From Necropsobacter rosorum (GTDB taxonomy: Bacteria > Pseudomonadota > Gammaproteobacteria > Enterobacterales > Pasteurellaceae): a stretch of 64,000 nucleotides of DNA. Below the pieces are notes generated by a model that worked only from the letters and a program-made list of their open reading frames with translations, searched no databases and had not been told where the DNA came from. The position numbers and the translations under genes are program-made. This document shows positions 18,061 through 26,703 of the stretch, one piece after another (positions within the stretch are counted from its first letter, which is position 1; every line of letters begins with the position of its first letter). Location: positions 292,146 to 356,145 of the forward strand of contig CCMQ01000003.1 of the NCBI GenBank assembly GCA_000751835.1. Direction: 5' to 3'.

Positions 18061-18113
18061 AACCGGCGGGCGATAAACCGCATACGTTGCGGGATGAATC
18101 TCGCCGGCCGGTT
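18061..18113 (-). other. Large intercistronic hairpin between hycI and fdhF
   Basis: AACCGGCGGGCGA (18061-18073) and TCGCCGGCCGGTT (18101-18113) pair at 12 of 13 positions, with a nested CCGCA/TGCGG stem inside. No T-run follows in the direction of fdhF. It may shield the upstream hyf mRNA or tune fdhF expression. Confidence 0.6.
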
Positions 18114-18114
18114 T

Positions 18115-18579
18115 TCACAATGTTTTAAATGCGGCGAAATCTCCCTGACGCTGTAAAAAATCATAAATAAATTGCACCGCACTTTTCACTTTTTCCGTCA
18201 TCGGGAAGGCAAAGGAGACGATATCCGGCTGAATCCCCACAAACAGAATCTGTTCGACATCCTCCTCCAGCTGCTCAATTAAAAAATTCAGCGGCAGATT
18301 ATGCGTGCTCATCACAAACATCTCGGCGATCAGATCTTTATCGATAAGCCGAATTTCGCCCGGCGCCAGCCCCATATCCGCGGCATCGACGATCAGCAGG
18401 CGCTTCGGTTTCAGCGCGCGCACGATATGGGCGCTGTTTTCCGGCGCCGAACCGCCGTCAAGTGCGGTCCAATTTTCAATGGTTTTTTCCTGCATCAGGC
18501 GATACAGCAACGGCCCTGCGCCGTCATCGCCCATCATGGCGTTGCCGACCGCCAGCATCAGATTTTCGTTATTCGTCAC
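18115..18579 (-). CDS. hycI: Hydrogenase maturation endopeptidase HycI
   Basis: Nickel-dependent protease that cuts the C-terminal extension from the hydrogenase large subunit after nickel insertion. The 154-aa protein begins with the family motif LAVGNAMMGDDGAGPLL; Asp in GDDGAG and a second Asp in VDAADMG are the conserved metal-site residues, with His in MSTHNLPL completing the set. The expected substrate is HyfG, which has the recognisable cleavage region. Its start overlaps the end of hyfJ by 11 bases. Confidence 0.92.
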   Translation of the reverse strand: MTNNENLMLAVGNAMMGDDGAGPLLYRLMQEKTIENWTALDGGSAPENSAHIVRALKPKRLLIVDAADMGLAPGEIRLIDKDLIAEMFVMSTHNLPLNFLIEQLEEDVEQILFVGIQPDIVSFAFPMTEKVKSAVQFIYDFLQRQGDFAAFKTL

Positions 18580-18976
18580 GTCGTTTCACCATAATGTACA
18601 TCACCGGTTCTTTCTGAATTGCCGCCAGTGCCTGCATTAACGTATCCGCCCATTGCCGGTGTAACGGGCTGAAAGCGGCGCGATTCTCATCAATCGCGCG
18701 TGCCAGTAAGTTCACATGGCTGCTGTCGATCACAATTTCGCCGAAGCGGATTAAGCCGGCAAATTTGCGTTTCGCCTCGCCGTCGGCAAAACTGTCCACA
18801 AATTGCCGATAATCGGCATAATCACACACCAACAGTTTTTTAAAACAGTCGATCACCCCGACATGATGCCCGATCGCCAGCGAGTAATACATCACTTCCT
18901 GCGCCTGCGCCGGCACCTGTTCATCGTTTTCCACAAAACGTTGGTTTAATAAATAAAAAATAACCTGCGTTGCCAT
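18569..18976 (-). CDS. hyfJ: Formate hydrogenlyase maturation protein HyfJ (HycH-like)
   Basis: Cytoplasmic protein of 135 aa of the HycH/HyfJ family, needed for maturation of the hydrogenase large subunit in E. coli but not part of the final enzyme. Sequence features include FYLLNQRFV near the N-terminus and EVMYYSLAIGHHVGVIDCF, typical of the family. It lies 9 bases after hyfI and overlaps hycI, in the position where E. coli has hyfJ. Confidence 0.88.
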   Translation of the reverse strand: MATQVIFYLLNQRFVENDEQVPAQAQEVMYYSLAIGHHVGVIDCFKKLLVCDYADYRQFVDSFADGEAKRKFAGLIRFGEIVIDSSHVNLLARAIDENRAAFSPLHRQWADTLMQALAAIQKEPVMYIMVKRRDE

Positions 18977-18985
18977 AGTCTGTCC

Positions 18986-19762
18986 TTATTCGGAAAACGG
19001 CATACTGACGGCGTGTAAACGGTTGAAGATCTCGCTTAAGCGCGGATCGCCCTCCCGTTCCAGATATTCGCCCAGCCGCACGCCGAACGGAATCGCGCTT
19101 TTTTCCGTCATCATGCGCATAAACCGATCCGCCAGATCACCGCCCTGCCGATAACCGGCCAGCCGCCGCGCTTCGCGTTCAAGACACACCCGTAAATCAT
19201 ACGGAATGTCCGGAAAACGTAACTGTACCTGCGCATTCGGATCGGCATTTTCCTGTTTGCCTTTCAGTTTTTGATCCAACAGCCCCAGCGCCATGGCAAA
19301 GCCGTAAATGGTGGCGGCCGGAGTCGGCGGACAGCCCGGAATATACACATCGACCGGCACGATTTGATCGCTGCCGCCCCAGACGCAATACAGATCATGA
19401 AAAATCCCGCCGCCGCAACCGCAGGCACCGTACGAAATACAGATTTTCGGATCGGGTGCGGCCTGATAGGCGCGCATGGCCGGCGTGCGCATGGCGCGGG
19501 TCACCGCACCGGTAAACAGCAGAATATCCGCATGGCGCGGTGATGCCACCACTTTAATGCCGAAACGCTCCGCGTCAAAAGTCGGCGTGATGGTACTGAA
19601 TATTTCGATTTCACAACCGTTGCAGCCGCCGCAGTCCACCCGGTACACATAGGCGGAACGCTGAATGTCTTTCAGCAGCGTCTGCTTCATTTTCGCCAGT
19701 TGTTCATCCACGCTGAACGGCGTCGATATGCCGTTGACCGGCATTGGAATGCGGGTATTCAT
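18986..19762 (-). CDS. hyfI: Hydrogenase-4 small subunit HyfI (NuoB-like)
   Basis: Fe-S electron-transfer subunit that contacts the NiFe subunit HyfG. The 258-aa protein has the NuoB/HycG cysteine set for one [4Fe-4S] cluster: [10 protein letters not shown] (about 45-54), [10 protein letters not shown], and IPGCPPTPA. Group 4 hydrogenase small subunits carry only this proximal cluster, consistent with the lack of extra C-terminal cysteine motifs. Its start overlaps hyfH by 4 bases. Confidence 0.95.
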   Translation of the reverse strand: MNTRIPMPVNGISTPFSVDEQLAKMKQTLLKDIQRSAYVYRVDCGGCNGCEIEIFSTITPTFDAERFGIKVVASPRHADILLFTGAVTRAMRTPAMRAYQAAPDPKICISYGACGCGGGIFHDLYCVWGGSDQIVPVDVYIPGCPPTPAATIYGFAMALGLLDQKLKGKQENADPNAQVQLRFPDIPYDLRVCLEREARRLAGYRQGGDLADRFMRMMTEKSAIPFGVRLGEYLEREGDPRLSEIFNRLHAVSMPFSE

Positions 19763-20331
19763 TTTGTCCCTCCCTGATGCTTAAACATCGCCAGTTTCAG
19801 GCGCATATGGCTTTCCATTTGTGCGGTTTTCGCCAGACTGTTATGCCGTTTGCAATCCGGACAGGTGTGCAGCAGCACCAGTTTTTCTGCGATCTGTTCG
19901 GGCTTTTCGGCATTTTGTTTCATCAGTTCTGCGGTGTAATTCAGTTCTTTGTAGGAAGTGAACGGTTTTCCGCATTGCTGGCAGTTTACCGTTGCGAAGG
20001 TCGTTTCCTGATACAGATCCTGTTTATTGCGCACCGACAGCTCAAAATCCTGACTGAGGCGAATGGCTTTGGTCGGGCAGACTTCCTCGCACCGTCCGCA
20101 GAAAATACAGCGTCCCAGAAACAGCGACCAAGTACGTTCGCCGCTCTGCGCATCGGTGCGCATGGTCAGCGCATTGGCCGGGCATGCCATGGTGCAGGCG
20201 CCGCAGACGATGCACTGCGCCGCATTTAGTTCCGGCTTACCGCGAAAATCGGGATCCACCTCATAAGGTTTAAAGGGATATTTGGTGGTCGCATCGCCGG
20301 TTTTAAATACCGTTTTAAGTAACTTAAACAT
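19759..20331 (-). CDS. hyfH: Hydrogenase-4 ferredoxin subunit HyfH (NuoI-like)
   Basis: Electron-carrier subunit of 190 aa with two [4Fe-4S] ferredoxin motifs, [12 protein letters not shown] and [12 protein letters not shown]. The C-terminal part has a further cysteine set, CQQCGKPF and CPDC, which could bind zinc or iron, as in HycF/HyfH relatives. It links FdhF/HyfA to HyfI. Coupled to hyfI by a 4-base overlap and lying 11 bases after hyfG. Confidence 0.93.
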   Translation of the reverse strand: MFKLLKTVFKTGDATTKYPFKPYEVDPDFRGKPELNAAQCIVCGACTMACPANALTMRTDAQSGERTWSLFLGRCIFCGRCEEVCPTKAIRLSQDFELSVRNKQDLYQETTFATVNCQQCGKPFTSYKELNYTAELMKQNAEKPEQIAEKLVLLHTCPDCKRHNSLAKTAQMESHMRLKLAMFKHQGGTK

Positions 20332-20342
20332 CCTCGACCTCC

Positions 20343-22073
20343 CTATTTCAGCGGTGAATTTTTACGTTCGATACCGTAGCGTTCAATGTCTTTATATTCA
20401 ACGGTTTTGGCCTGCCGTTTACGCACATCCACCACGGTAACGCGGTCGGTACAGGAATAACACGGGTCCACACTGCCGATAATCAGCGGTGCGTCCGATA
20501 CCGTATTGCCGCGCAGCATATACCGCAGCACCGGCCAGTTGGCATACGTCGCCGCCCGGCAGCGCCAGCGATACAGTTTCTGGTTATCCCCCAGCATCGA
20601 CCAGTGAATATCTTCGCCGCGCGGCGCTTCGGTAATGCCCAGCGCAAAACGCCCCGGTTTATAGCTAAAGCCTTCCGCCAGTAATTCGCCGTTCGGTAAG
20701 TTGTCCGCCATATATTCGATAATGTTGATACTTTCGAACAATTCCTTAATCCGCACAGAAAGACGCGACATCACATCGCAGTTATCGCCGGTGAAGATCT
20801 CAAACGGCACTTCGCCGTAACCGGAAAACGGATGAGTTTTACGCACATCGCGGGCAAATCCGCTGCCTCTGACCATCGGCCCGACCGGGCTGTAATCGCG
20901 CGCGATCGACTTTTCCAGCCGGCCGACATTCACGGTGCGCTGCTCGATATTCGGCGTATGCAGCAGAATATCCACCAGTTCTTTCGCCCCGTCACGAATT
21001 TCATGGATTAAGCGGATACATTCCTGCCGCTGGCGTTTCAGCATATCGCGCCGCACCCCGCCGATAAGATTAATGCCGTAGGTTTTACGCGCGCCGGTCA
21101 AAATTTCCGCCAGCGTCATGGATTTTTCCCGCACCCGGAAAAACTGCATAAAACCGGTATCAAATCCGACAAAATGACTGGACAGTCCGATATTCAGCAA
21201 ATGGCTGTGCAGCCGTTCTACTTCCAGTAAAATCGCCCGAATCCATTGCGCCCGTGGCGGCACCACCAGTCCCAACGCATTTTCCACCGAATTGGCATAG
21301 GCCACGCTATGGGTAAATCCGCAGATCCCGCATACCCGATCCGCCAGAAAGGTCACTTCATCGTAGCCCATGCGGGTTTCCGCCAGCTTTTCCATGCCGC
21401 GATGAACATAAAACAAGCGATAATCGGCATCAATAATATCCTCGCCGTCCACAAACAGGCGGAAATGCCCCGGCTCATCGGAAGTAATATGCAGCGGCCC
21501 GATCGGCACAATCCGCGCCTCGCCTTTTTCGTTAATAAATTCGTAAGTTTCGGTTGCCGTAGTCGGGTCGGGACGCAGCCGGTAATCCATGGCGTCTTTG
21601 CGCAGCGGATACAAATCCTCCGGCCAGTCATCCGGCAGCACCAAACGTCGCTGGTCAGGCAGCCCCACCGCCTTTAAGCCGTACATATCGAACAGTTCCC
21701 GCTCGCCCCATACGGCGGCAGGCACTTTCGGCGTCACCGACGGAAACTCCAGCGAAACCGGATCCACCAAGGCTTTGATCGTCACGAAGGATTTCACCTC
21801 GCCTTCCATCGACAGCACATAATACACCGCATAATTGCCGTGAATGGCGCGTTCGTCATTGCCGAATACCAACGGCAGCCAGCCTTCATGCTGATAATAA
21901 AGATAGCTCACCACATCAGGCAGCATATTGGTTTTGACGGTTAGCGTGACCTGATTTTGAGTCGACCATTGTTCATCCAGTACGGTGGCCGGAAATTTTT
22001 CCTGCAGCGCCGCAATATAATTTTTACCCTGCATTCGGCTTGCATCAATTGTGGTATTTTTGGTTAATTCCAT
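20343..22073 (-). CDS. hyfG: Hydrogenase-4 catalytic large subunit HyfG
   Basis: Group 4 [NiFe] hydrogenase large subunit that makes H2 from protons. The 576-aa protein has an N-terminal NuoC-like domain (about 1-170) and a NuoD-like catalytic domain. Nickel ligands are DRVCGICGFTHS and C-terminal DPCYSCTDR. After the last Cys motif comes a tail ending IERKNSPLK, nearly identical to the HycE tail that HycI removes; the expected cut is after the Arg of CTDR. The ATG at 22073 with GGGGGAAA upstream is preferred to a GTG at 22091 that overlaps the hyfF stop. Confidence 0.96.
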   Translation of the reverse strand: MELTKNTTIDASRMQGKNYIAALQEKFPATVLDEQWSTQNQVTLTVKTNMLPDVVSYLYYQHEGWLPLVFGNDERAIHGNYAVYYVLSMEGEVKSFVTIKALVDPVSLEFPSVTPKVPAAVWGERELFDMYGLKAVGLPDQRRLVLPDDWPEDLYPLRKDAMDYRLRPDPTTATETYEFINEKGEARIVPIGPLHITSDEPGHFRLFVDGEDIIDADYRLFYVHRGMEKLAETRMGYDEVTFLADRVCGICGFTHSVAYANSVENALGLVVPPRAQWIRAILLEVERLHSHLLNIGLSSHFVGFDTGFMQFFRVREKSMTLAEILTGARKTYGINLIGGVRRDMLKRQRQECIRLIHEIRDGAKELVDILLHTPNIEQRTVNVGRLEKSIARDYSPVGPMVRGSGFARDVRKTHPFSGYGEVPFEIFTGDNCDVMSRLSVRIKELFESINIIEYMADNLPNGELLAEGFSYKPGRFALGITEAPRGEDIHWSMLGDNQKLYRWRCRAATYANWPVLRYMLRGNTVSDAPLIIGSVDPCYSCTDRVTVVDVRKRQAKTVEYKDIERYGIERKNSPLK

Positions 22074-22090
22074 GCTTATTTTCCCCCGCA

Positions 22091-23632
22091 CTACTTACCT
22101 AAAGACTGCCAAGGCAATGCCAACATCTCACCGAAAGCGATATTTTCCTGCCCCAGCAGAATGCCCGCCGCATTGGTTAATAATTGTAAAACCGGCTCGG
22201 CAATATAAAGTCCCATTCCAAGCATTAAAAGCAACAATATCGCCATGACGATCAACGACATGCTATCCGTTTCCCCCGCTTCAATCTGTTCGGGCCGTTT
22301 GCCCAGCACGATTTTCAATACCATCATCGCCAAACCGGCAAGCACAATGGTCAGCAGGATCAGACACAGCACCACCAGCCAGCCTTTTTCCGCGTAAATC
22401 CCGGCCGCCACGATACTGAACTCGCTGACAAACACGTTAAACGGCGGAATACCGCCCAGCGCCAGCGCGCCGGCGGCAAACAGCACCGCACTGACCGGCG
22501 CAACCCGCCATAACCCGCTGATTCGGTTCATATCGCGCGTGTTATATTTCAGCAAAATATTGCCGGACACACAGAATAACAGCGTCTTCGCCAGACTATG
22601 ATTGATCGTATGCAATAAACCGGCAAACATTCCCAGCGGCCCGCCGAGTCCGAAGGCAAAACTGATCAGCCCCATATTTTCAATACTGGAATAGGCCAGC
22701 AGGCGTTTGATATCGGACTGAATAATGATAAACAACGCCGCCACCGCAACGGACAGCAAACCGAATACCAATAACAGGGTTTGCGGATAGGCCGGCCCCA
22801 CCGCTTTGGATACCAGAATGTAATAGCGCAGCACCACCAGCATCGCACAATTGAGCAAAACGGCGGATAAAATCGCGCTCACCGGGCTTGGCGCCTCACT
22901 GTGTGCATCGGGCAGCCAGGTATGCATCGGAAACAGACCGCACTTAGTGCCGAAACCGATTAAGATAAACACGAACGCCAGATGCATTAAGGTGGCGTTT
23001 AATCCGCCCGCCTGCTGATTGATTGCCGACCAGAAAATCGCTTGCGTCGGATCGCTGAGCAGACTGTTGGCATCGGAGAAGGTCAGGATTGTGCCGTATA
23101 GCCCGAACGCCACCCCGACGGAACAAATAATGATATATTTCCAGGCGGCCTCCAGCGAAGTACGCTGCTTATAAGTGCCCACCAGAAACGCCGAACTTAA
23201 CGTGGTGGCTTCGATCCCCACCCACATCAGAATCAGATTATTGGTGGTAACCGAAACCAGCATGGTAAAAAAGAACAGGTGCAGAAAACCGTAATACAGC
23301 GTATAGCCTTTCGTATCAATATGCCCCCGCGCCGCTTCGGTATTGATATAACCGATGGAATAAATGCCGGCCAGCACACCGACGATACCGATCAAACCGA
23401 TAAAAATCGCCGCCAGACTGTCGATATAAATCCATTGTCCGAGCGCCGTCAGCGCCCCGTAGGTCAGCACATCGGCGATCACTTTCAGTGCGAAAATAAA
23501 CATCAGCGCCAAACCGGTAATATGAAGTGCGGTGCAAATTTTACGATTTTCCGCTTTTAATGTGGCAAAACAGCCGAGCGACACGCACAAAGGTGCAAGC
23601 AGTAAGCCGTAGATCCATCCTAATTCAAGCAT
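22091..23632 (-). CDS. hyfF: Hydrogenase-4 membrane subunit HyfF (NuoL/M/N-like)
   Basis: Antiporter-like membrane subunit of 513 aa, thought to couple hydrogenase activity to ion movement. Hydrophobic throughout, with the proton-translocation motif region FGTKCGLFPMHTWLPDAHSEAPSPVSAILS (the Lys and the HxWLPDAH block) and a later KRLLAYSSIENMG, typical of NuoN/NuoM proteins. It begins 4 bases after the hyfE stop. Confidence 0.94.
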   Translation of the reverse strand: MLELGWIYGLLLAPLCVSLGCFATLKAENRKICTALHITGLALMFIFALKVIADVLTYGALTALGQWIYIDSLAAIFIGLIGIVGVLAGIYSIGYINTEAARGHIDTKGYTLYYGFLHLFFFTMLVSVTTNNLILMWVGIEATTLSSAFLVGTYKQRTSLEAAWKYIIICSVGVAFGLYGTILTFSDANSLLSDPTQAIFWSAINQQAGGLNATLMHLAFVFILIGFGTKCGLFPMHTWLPDAHSEAPSPVSAILSAVLLNCAMLVVLRYYILVSKAVGPAYPQTLLLVFGLLSVAVAALFIIIQSDIKRLLAYSSIENMGLISFAFGLGGPLGMFAGLLHTINHSLAKTLLFCVSGNILLKYNTRDMNRISGLWRVAPVSAVLFAAGALALGGIPPFNVFVSEFSIVAAGIYAEKGWLVVLCLILLTIVLAGLAMMVLKIVLGKRPEQIEAGETDSMSLIVMAILLLLMLGMGLYIAEPVLQLLTNAAGILLGQENIAFGEMLALPWQSLGK

Positions 23633-23636
23633 CGTC

Positions 23637-24278
23637 TCACCCCTTCAATTCTGTCAGTTGTTTGGCGTCCAGCGTGTGAATTTTGCGGTAAATTTTATTC
23701 ACCAGAATCACCATAATCAGCACCGCAAACACCGCGTCGGTGGCGATACCGATTTCCACCAGTTCCGGCGCTTTATTAGCCAGCAGCGCCAGCGTTAAAT
23801 GGGAGCCGTTTTCCATTAAGCAATACCCGAACACCTGTTTCAGAATATTGCGCTGGCTGACGATACACAGCAGTCCCAATAAAAAATGACTGAGAGAAAC
23901 GGACAGCACCGGTTTTAAATGCGCCACCAGCGGCAGCGTAATCGGCATAACCACCCAATAACACAGCACCACAATCACGGCGACAATCGGAATCAGCCAG
24001 GCACCGTTCAGCCCCGCCGGCGTGTTGCTTTCGTCCAGTTTTTTCAGCGCGTGGATTAACAACGCCGGCACCAGCAGCACTTTGGTGATAAACGCACCGA
24101 TCGACCACATATACAGTTCATGCGCCTGCATTTCGTGCGCCAGACACACAAACAGCAACACCAGCACCAAAGACTGCAAAGCATAAAAGACGGCGGATTT
24201 TTTCGCCGTTTTCGCGGCGATCACACATAAAGATGTCAAAATCAGCAATCCCGCCAAGGTATTTATTATTAACATCAT
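23637..24278 (-). CDS. hyfE: Hydrogenase-4 membrane subunit HyfE
   Basis: Membrane subunit of 213 aa found in hydrogenase-4 but absent from hydrogenase-3 operons, so it marks this as hyf rather than hyc. The N-terminal half includes a NuoK-like arrangement of helices; LCIVSQRNILKQVFGYCLMENGSHL is the conserved stretch with acidic residue and Lys in the membrane. It lies 6 bases after hyfD. Confidence 0.9.
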   Translation of the reverse strand: MMLIINTLAGLLILTSLCVIAAKTAKKSAVFYALQSLVLVLLFVCLAHEMQAHELYMWSIGAFITKVLLVPALLIHALKKLDESNTPAGLNGAWLIPIVAVIVVLCYWVVMPITLPLVAHLKPVLSVSLSHFLLGLLCIVSQRNILKQVFGYCLMENGSHLTLALLANKAPELVEIGIATDAVFAVLIMVILVNKIYRKIHTLDAKQLTELKG

Positions 24279-24284
24279 TCCTCC

Positions 24285-25721
24285 TTAACCGAGCCACCAG
24301 GCGGCAATCACGCTGGATAACACCGACATCAGCATCAGGATCACCAGCACCACGCGCATGGAAAACGGCAGCGGCTGTGCATTTATCACATCTGGTGAAG
24401 GCTCGCCTATCACGCATTGCCCGAATTTGTACAGCAGCCAGACAAATGTCGCGATACTTTCAAGCAGCGCGATAATCATCAGAATCGTCACCCAGCCGTA
24501 TTCACCGCCCAATTGAAAACCCGCCGCAAACAGCGGAAACTTACTGAAAAACCCGTTAAACGGCGGCACCCCGGCAATCGCCAGAGCGGCAATGCCGAAG
24601 CCGGTACCCACCAGCGGCATAGTGCGCATAATCCCGCGCAGACGCGGCATCATGCGGCTGCCGGTGGCATAACTTAGCGAACCGGCGACCAGAAAAAACA
24701 GGCTTTTGGCAAAGGCATGGTTAAAGATATACGCAATTGCGGCGACGAACGCCAGTTTGGAGCCTAACGCCGCCAAAGACAGACCGATAAAAATATAAGC
24801 CAGCTGAGTAATGGTGGAATACGCCAGCAGACGTTTTAAATCCGTTTGCGGTAAATACATCAGAAAACCGTACACCAGCGTAATCATCGCCATCACCATA
24901 CCGACTTCCCCCACCAGCGGCGGTATTTCCCCGGCGGACATCACCGCGCGGGCAAAAATATACACCCCGACTTTCACCATTGACGCGGCGTGCAAATAGG
25001 CGCTGACCGGGGTCGGCGCTTCCATCGCGTTCGGCAGCCAAATCTGCATCGGCAATTGCGCCGATTTGCCCCAGGCGGCGAACATCACACCGAATAGCAC
25101 CAGCGTTTTACTGCCCGGATCCAGTTGCTCCAACGCGGCAACCGAGAAGGTGCCGGTTTTGCTGAATAAAAAGGCCGCCGCAAGGTATAAACCGATGGCG
25201 CCGATATGGGTGATAATCAACGCTTTCATAGCAGAAGCCATCGCTTTCGGCGTTTGATAATAGCTGATTAACGCCCAGGAACAGGCACCGGTAATTTCAA
25301 AAAACAGCAACTGCCCGACTAAGGTGGAAGACAGCACCACGCCTGCCATAGCGCCGATGAAAACCAGCAGCAAGGCATAAAAACGCGGTAATCCGGCGTG
25401 CGGATGTTCGCGGTTTGCCGCCGTCATATACCCGCAGGAATAAAGCATAATCAAGAAACCGAGCGCCACCACCGCCACGCAGATTAAGGTGCTGACCGCA
25501 TCTAACGTAATGCCGAAAATCACCGTCTGCCCGACGCGGACTAAATCATAACTGACGCTCAGTCTGCCGTGCGCATACCATTGCTGCGCCAGTAACAGAC
25601 TTGACAGCGTCGCCAGTGCGGCAATCAAGGTTGCGGTTTTGGCGAAAGATTTTTTGCTCGCCCCGACCAGCAGCGCGCCGATAAAGGGTAAAACGATGGT
25701 GATGAGTGATAAAAAGTCCAT
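24285..25721 (-). CDS. hyfD: Hydrogenase-4 membrane subunit HyfD (NuoL/M/N-like)
   Basis: Second antiporter-like subunit, 478 aa. Contains AAWGKSAQLPMQIWLPNAMEAPTPVSAYLHAASMV, where the Lys and the LPNAMEAPTPVSA block match the NuoL/N proton-pumping signature, followed by DLKRLLAYSTITQLAYI. It lies 9 bases after hyfC. Present only in the five-membrane-subunit (Hyf) type of formate hydrogenlyase. Confidence 0.94.
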   Translation of the reverse strand: MDFLSLITIVLPFIGALLVGASKKSFAKTATLIAALATLSSLLLAQQWYAHGRLSVSYDLVRVGQTVIFGITLDAVSTLICVAVVALGFLIMLYSCGYMTAANREHPHAGLPRFYALLLVFIGAMAGVVLSSTLVGQLLFFEITGACSWALISYYQTPKAMASAMKALIITHIGAIGLYLAAAFLFSKTGTFSVAALEQLDPGSKTLVLFGVMFAAWGKSAQLPMQIWLPNAMEAPTPVSAYLHAASMVKVGVYIFARAVMSAGEIPPLVGEVGMVMAMITLVYGFLMYLPQTDLKRLLAYSTITQLAYIFIGLSLAALGSKLAFVAAIAYIFNHAFAKSLFFLVAGSLSYATGSRMMPRLRGIMRTMPLVGTGFGIAALAIAGVPPFNGFFSKFPLFAAGFQLGGEYGWVTILMIIALLESIATFVWLLYKFGQCVIGEPSPDVINAQPLPFSMRVVLVILMLMSVLSSVIAAWWLG

Positions 25722-25730
25722 TTTTCCCCC

Positions 25731-26693
25731 TTATAATCCGGTCAGATAAAACACAAACGCCAGCACCGAAATGCCGAAGCCGACGACGGTAAAGCGACCG
25801 GTGAGCATAAACCGGGTACGCGCCAGACTGTTTTCAATCACACCGGCGAGTACATAGGCAATCGCTAATTTCAGCAGGAAAAAAACTGCGCCGAAAAGCA
25901 CCGCACTTAGGCTCGCCTCGCGCGCCGCACCGAACGGCAGCAGCACACTGACAAAAATCGCGGCCACCACCATGGCTTTCAGGCTCAGACCAATTTTGAT
26001 CAACGCCAGCGCGGGGCCGGAATATTCGGTCAGCGGCCCTTCCTGCAGTTCCTGTTCCGCTTCCGCCAGGTCAAAGGGAATTTTGCCCATTTCGATAAAA
26101 ACGGCAAAGGCGCAGGCGATCAACGCCAGTATAGTGGCGACGGGCGAGACCCAGTGCCGGGTTGCCAGCGCGGTGCTGATCACGCCGAAATTGGTGGAAC
26201 CGACAATCAACGCCACCACCAATAACCCCAACATTAATACCGGCTCCACCAGCACGCCCAGCGTCACTTCACGGCTGGCGCCCAGCGCGGCAAAGGTGCT
26301 GTTGCTGTCCAGACCGGCAATGGAGAAAAAGAAACGGAACAGGGCGAACAAATAAATCGCGGTAATCAAATCGCCGCCGGCACCGAACGGCGAGGCCAGC
26401 GTAAACAGCGGCAGGCTCATCGCCACCACCGATACCGAGGCGATCAACACATAAGGCATGGCTTTGGACACCAATCCCGCGTTATCCGGCAGGATATTCT
26501 GCCGTTTCATTAATTTGGCAATGTCGCGGTAATCCTGCAATATTCCCGGCCCGCGACGGGATTGAATACGCGCCCGGATCATACGGGAAATGCCGGAAAA
26601 CAACGGTGCCAGCAGCAACAATAACAGCGCCTGCACGACCGCCAGCAGAAACATCGCGCCGCCGGTGGCGATTTCTGAAGGTAATGTCATCAT
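25731..26693 (-). CDS. hyfC: Hydrogenase-4 membrane anchor HyfC (NuoH-like)
   Basis: NuoH/HycD-like subunit of 320 aa that connects the peripheral arm to the membrane arm. Visible family blocks are APLFSGISRMIRARIQSRRGPGILQDY with the conserved RRGP, and EMGKIPFDLAEAEQELQEGPLTEYSG, carrying the acidic loop that lines the quinone-like cavity in complex I. It follows hyfB by 10 bases. Confidence 0.95.
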   Translation of the reverse strand: MMTLPSEIATGGAMFLLAVVQALLLLLLAPLFSGISRMIRARIQSRRGPGILQDYRDIAKLMKRQNILPDNAGLVSKAMPYVLIASVSVVAMSLPLFTLASPFGAGGDLITAIYLFALFRFFFSIAGLDSNSTFAALGASREVTLGVLVEPVLMLGLLVVALIVGSTNFGVISTALATRHWVSPVATILALIACAFAVFIEMGKIPFDLAEAEQELQEGPLTEYSGPALALIKIGLSLKAMVVAAIFVSVLLPFGAAREASLSAVLFGAVFFLLKLAIAYVLAGVIENSLARTRFMLTGRFTVVGFGISVLAFVFYLTGL

Positions 26694-26703
26694 TCTTATC
26701 TCC

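Noticed and set aside
22074..22091. GTG start for hyfG
   Set aside because: The ATG at 22073 has the SD GGGGGAAA and does not overlap hyfF.
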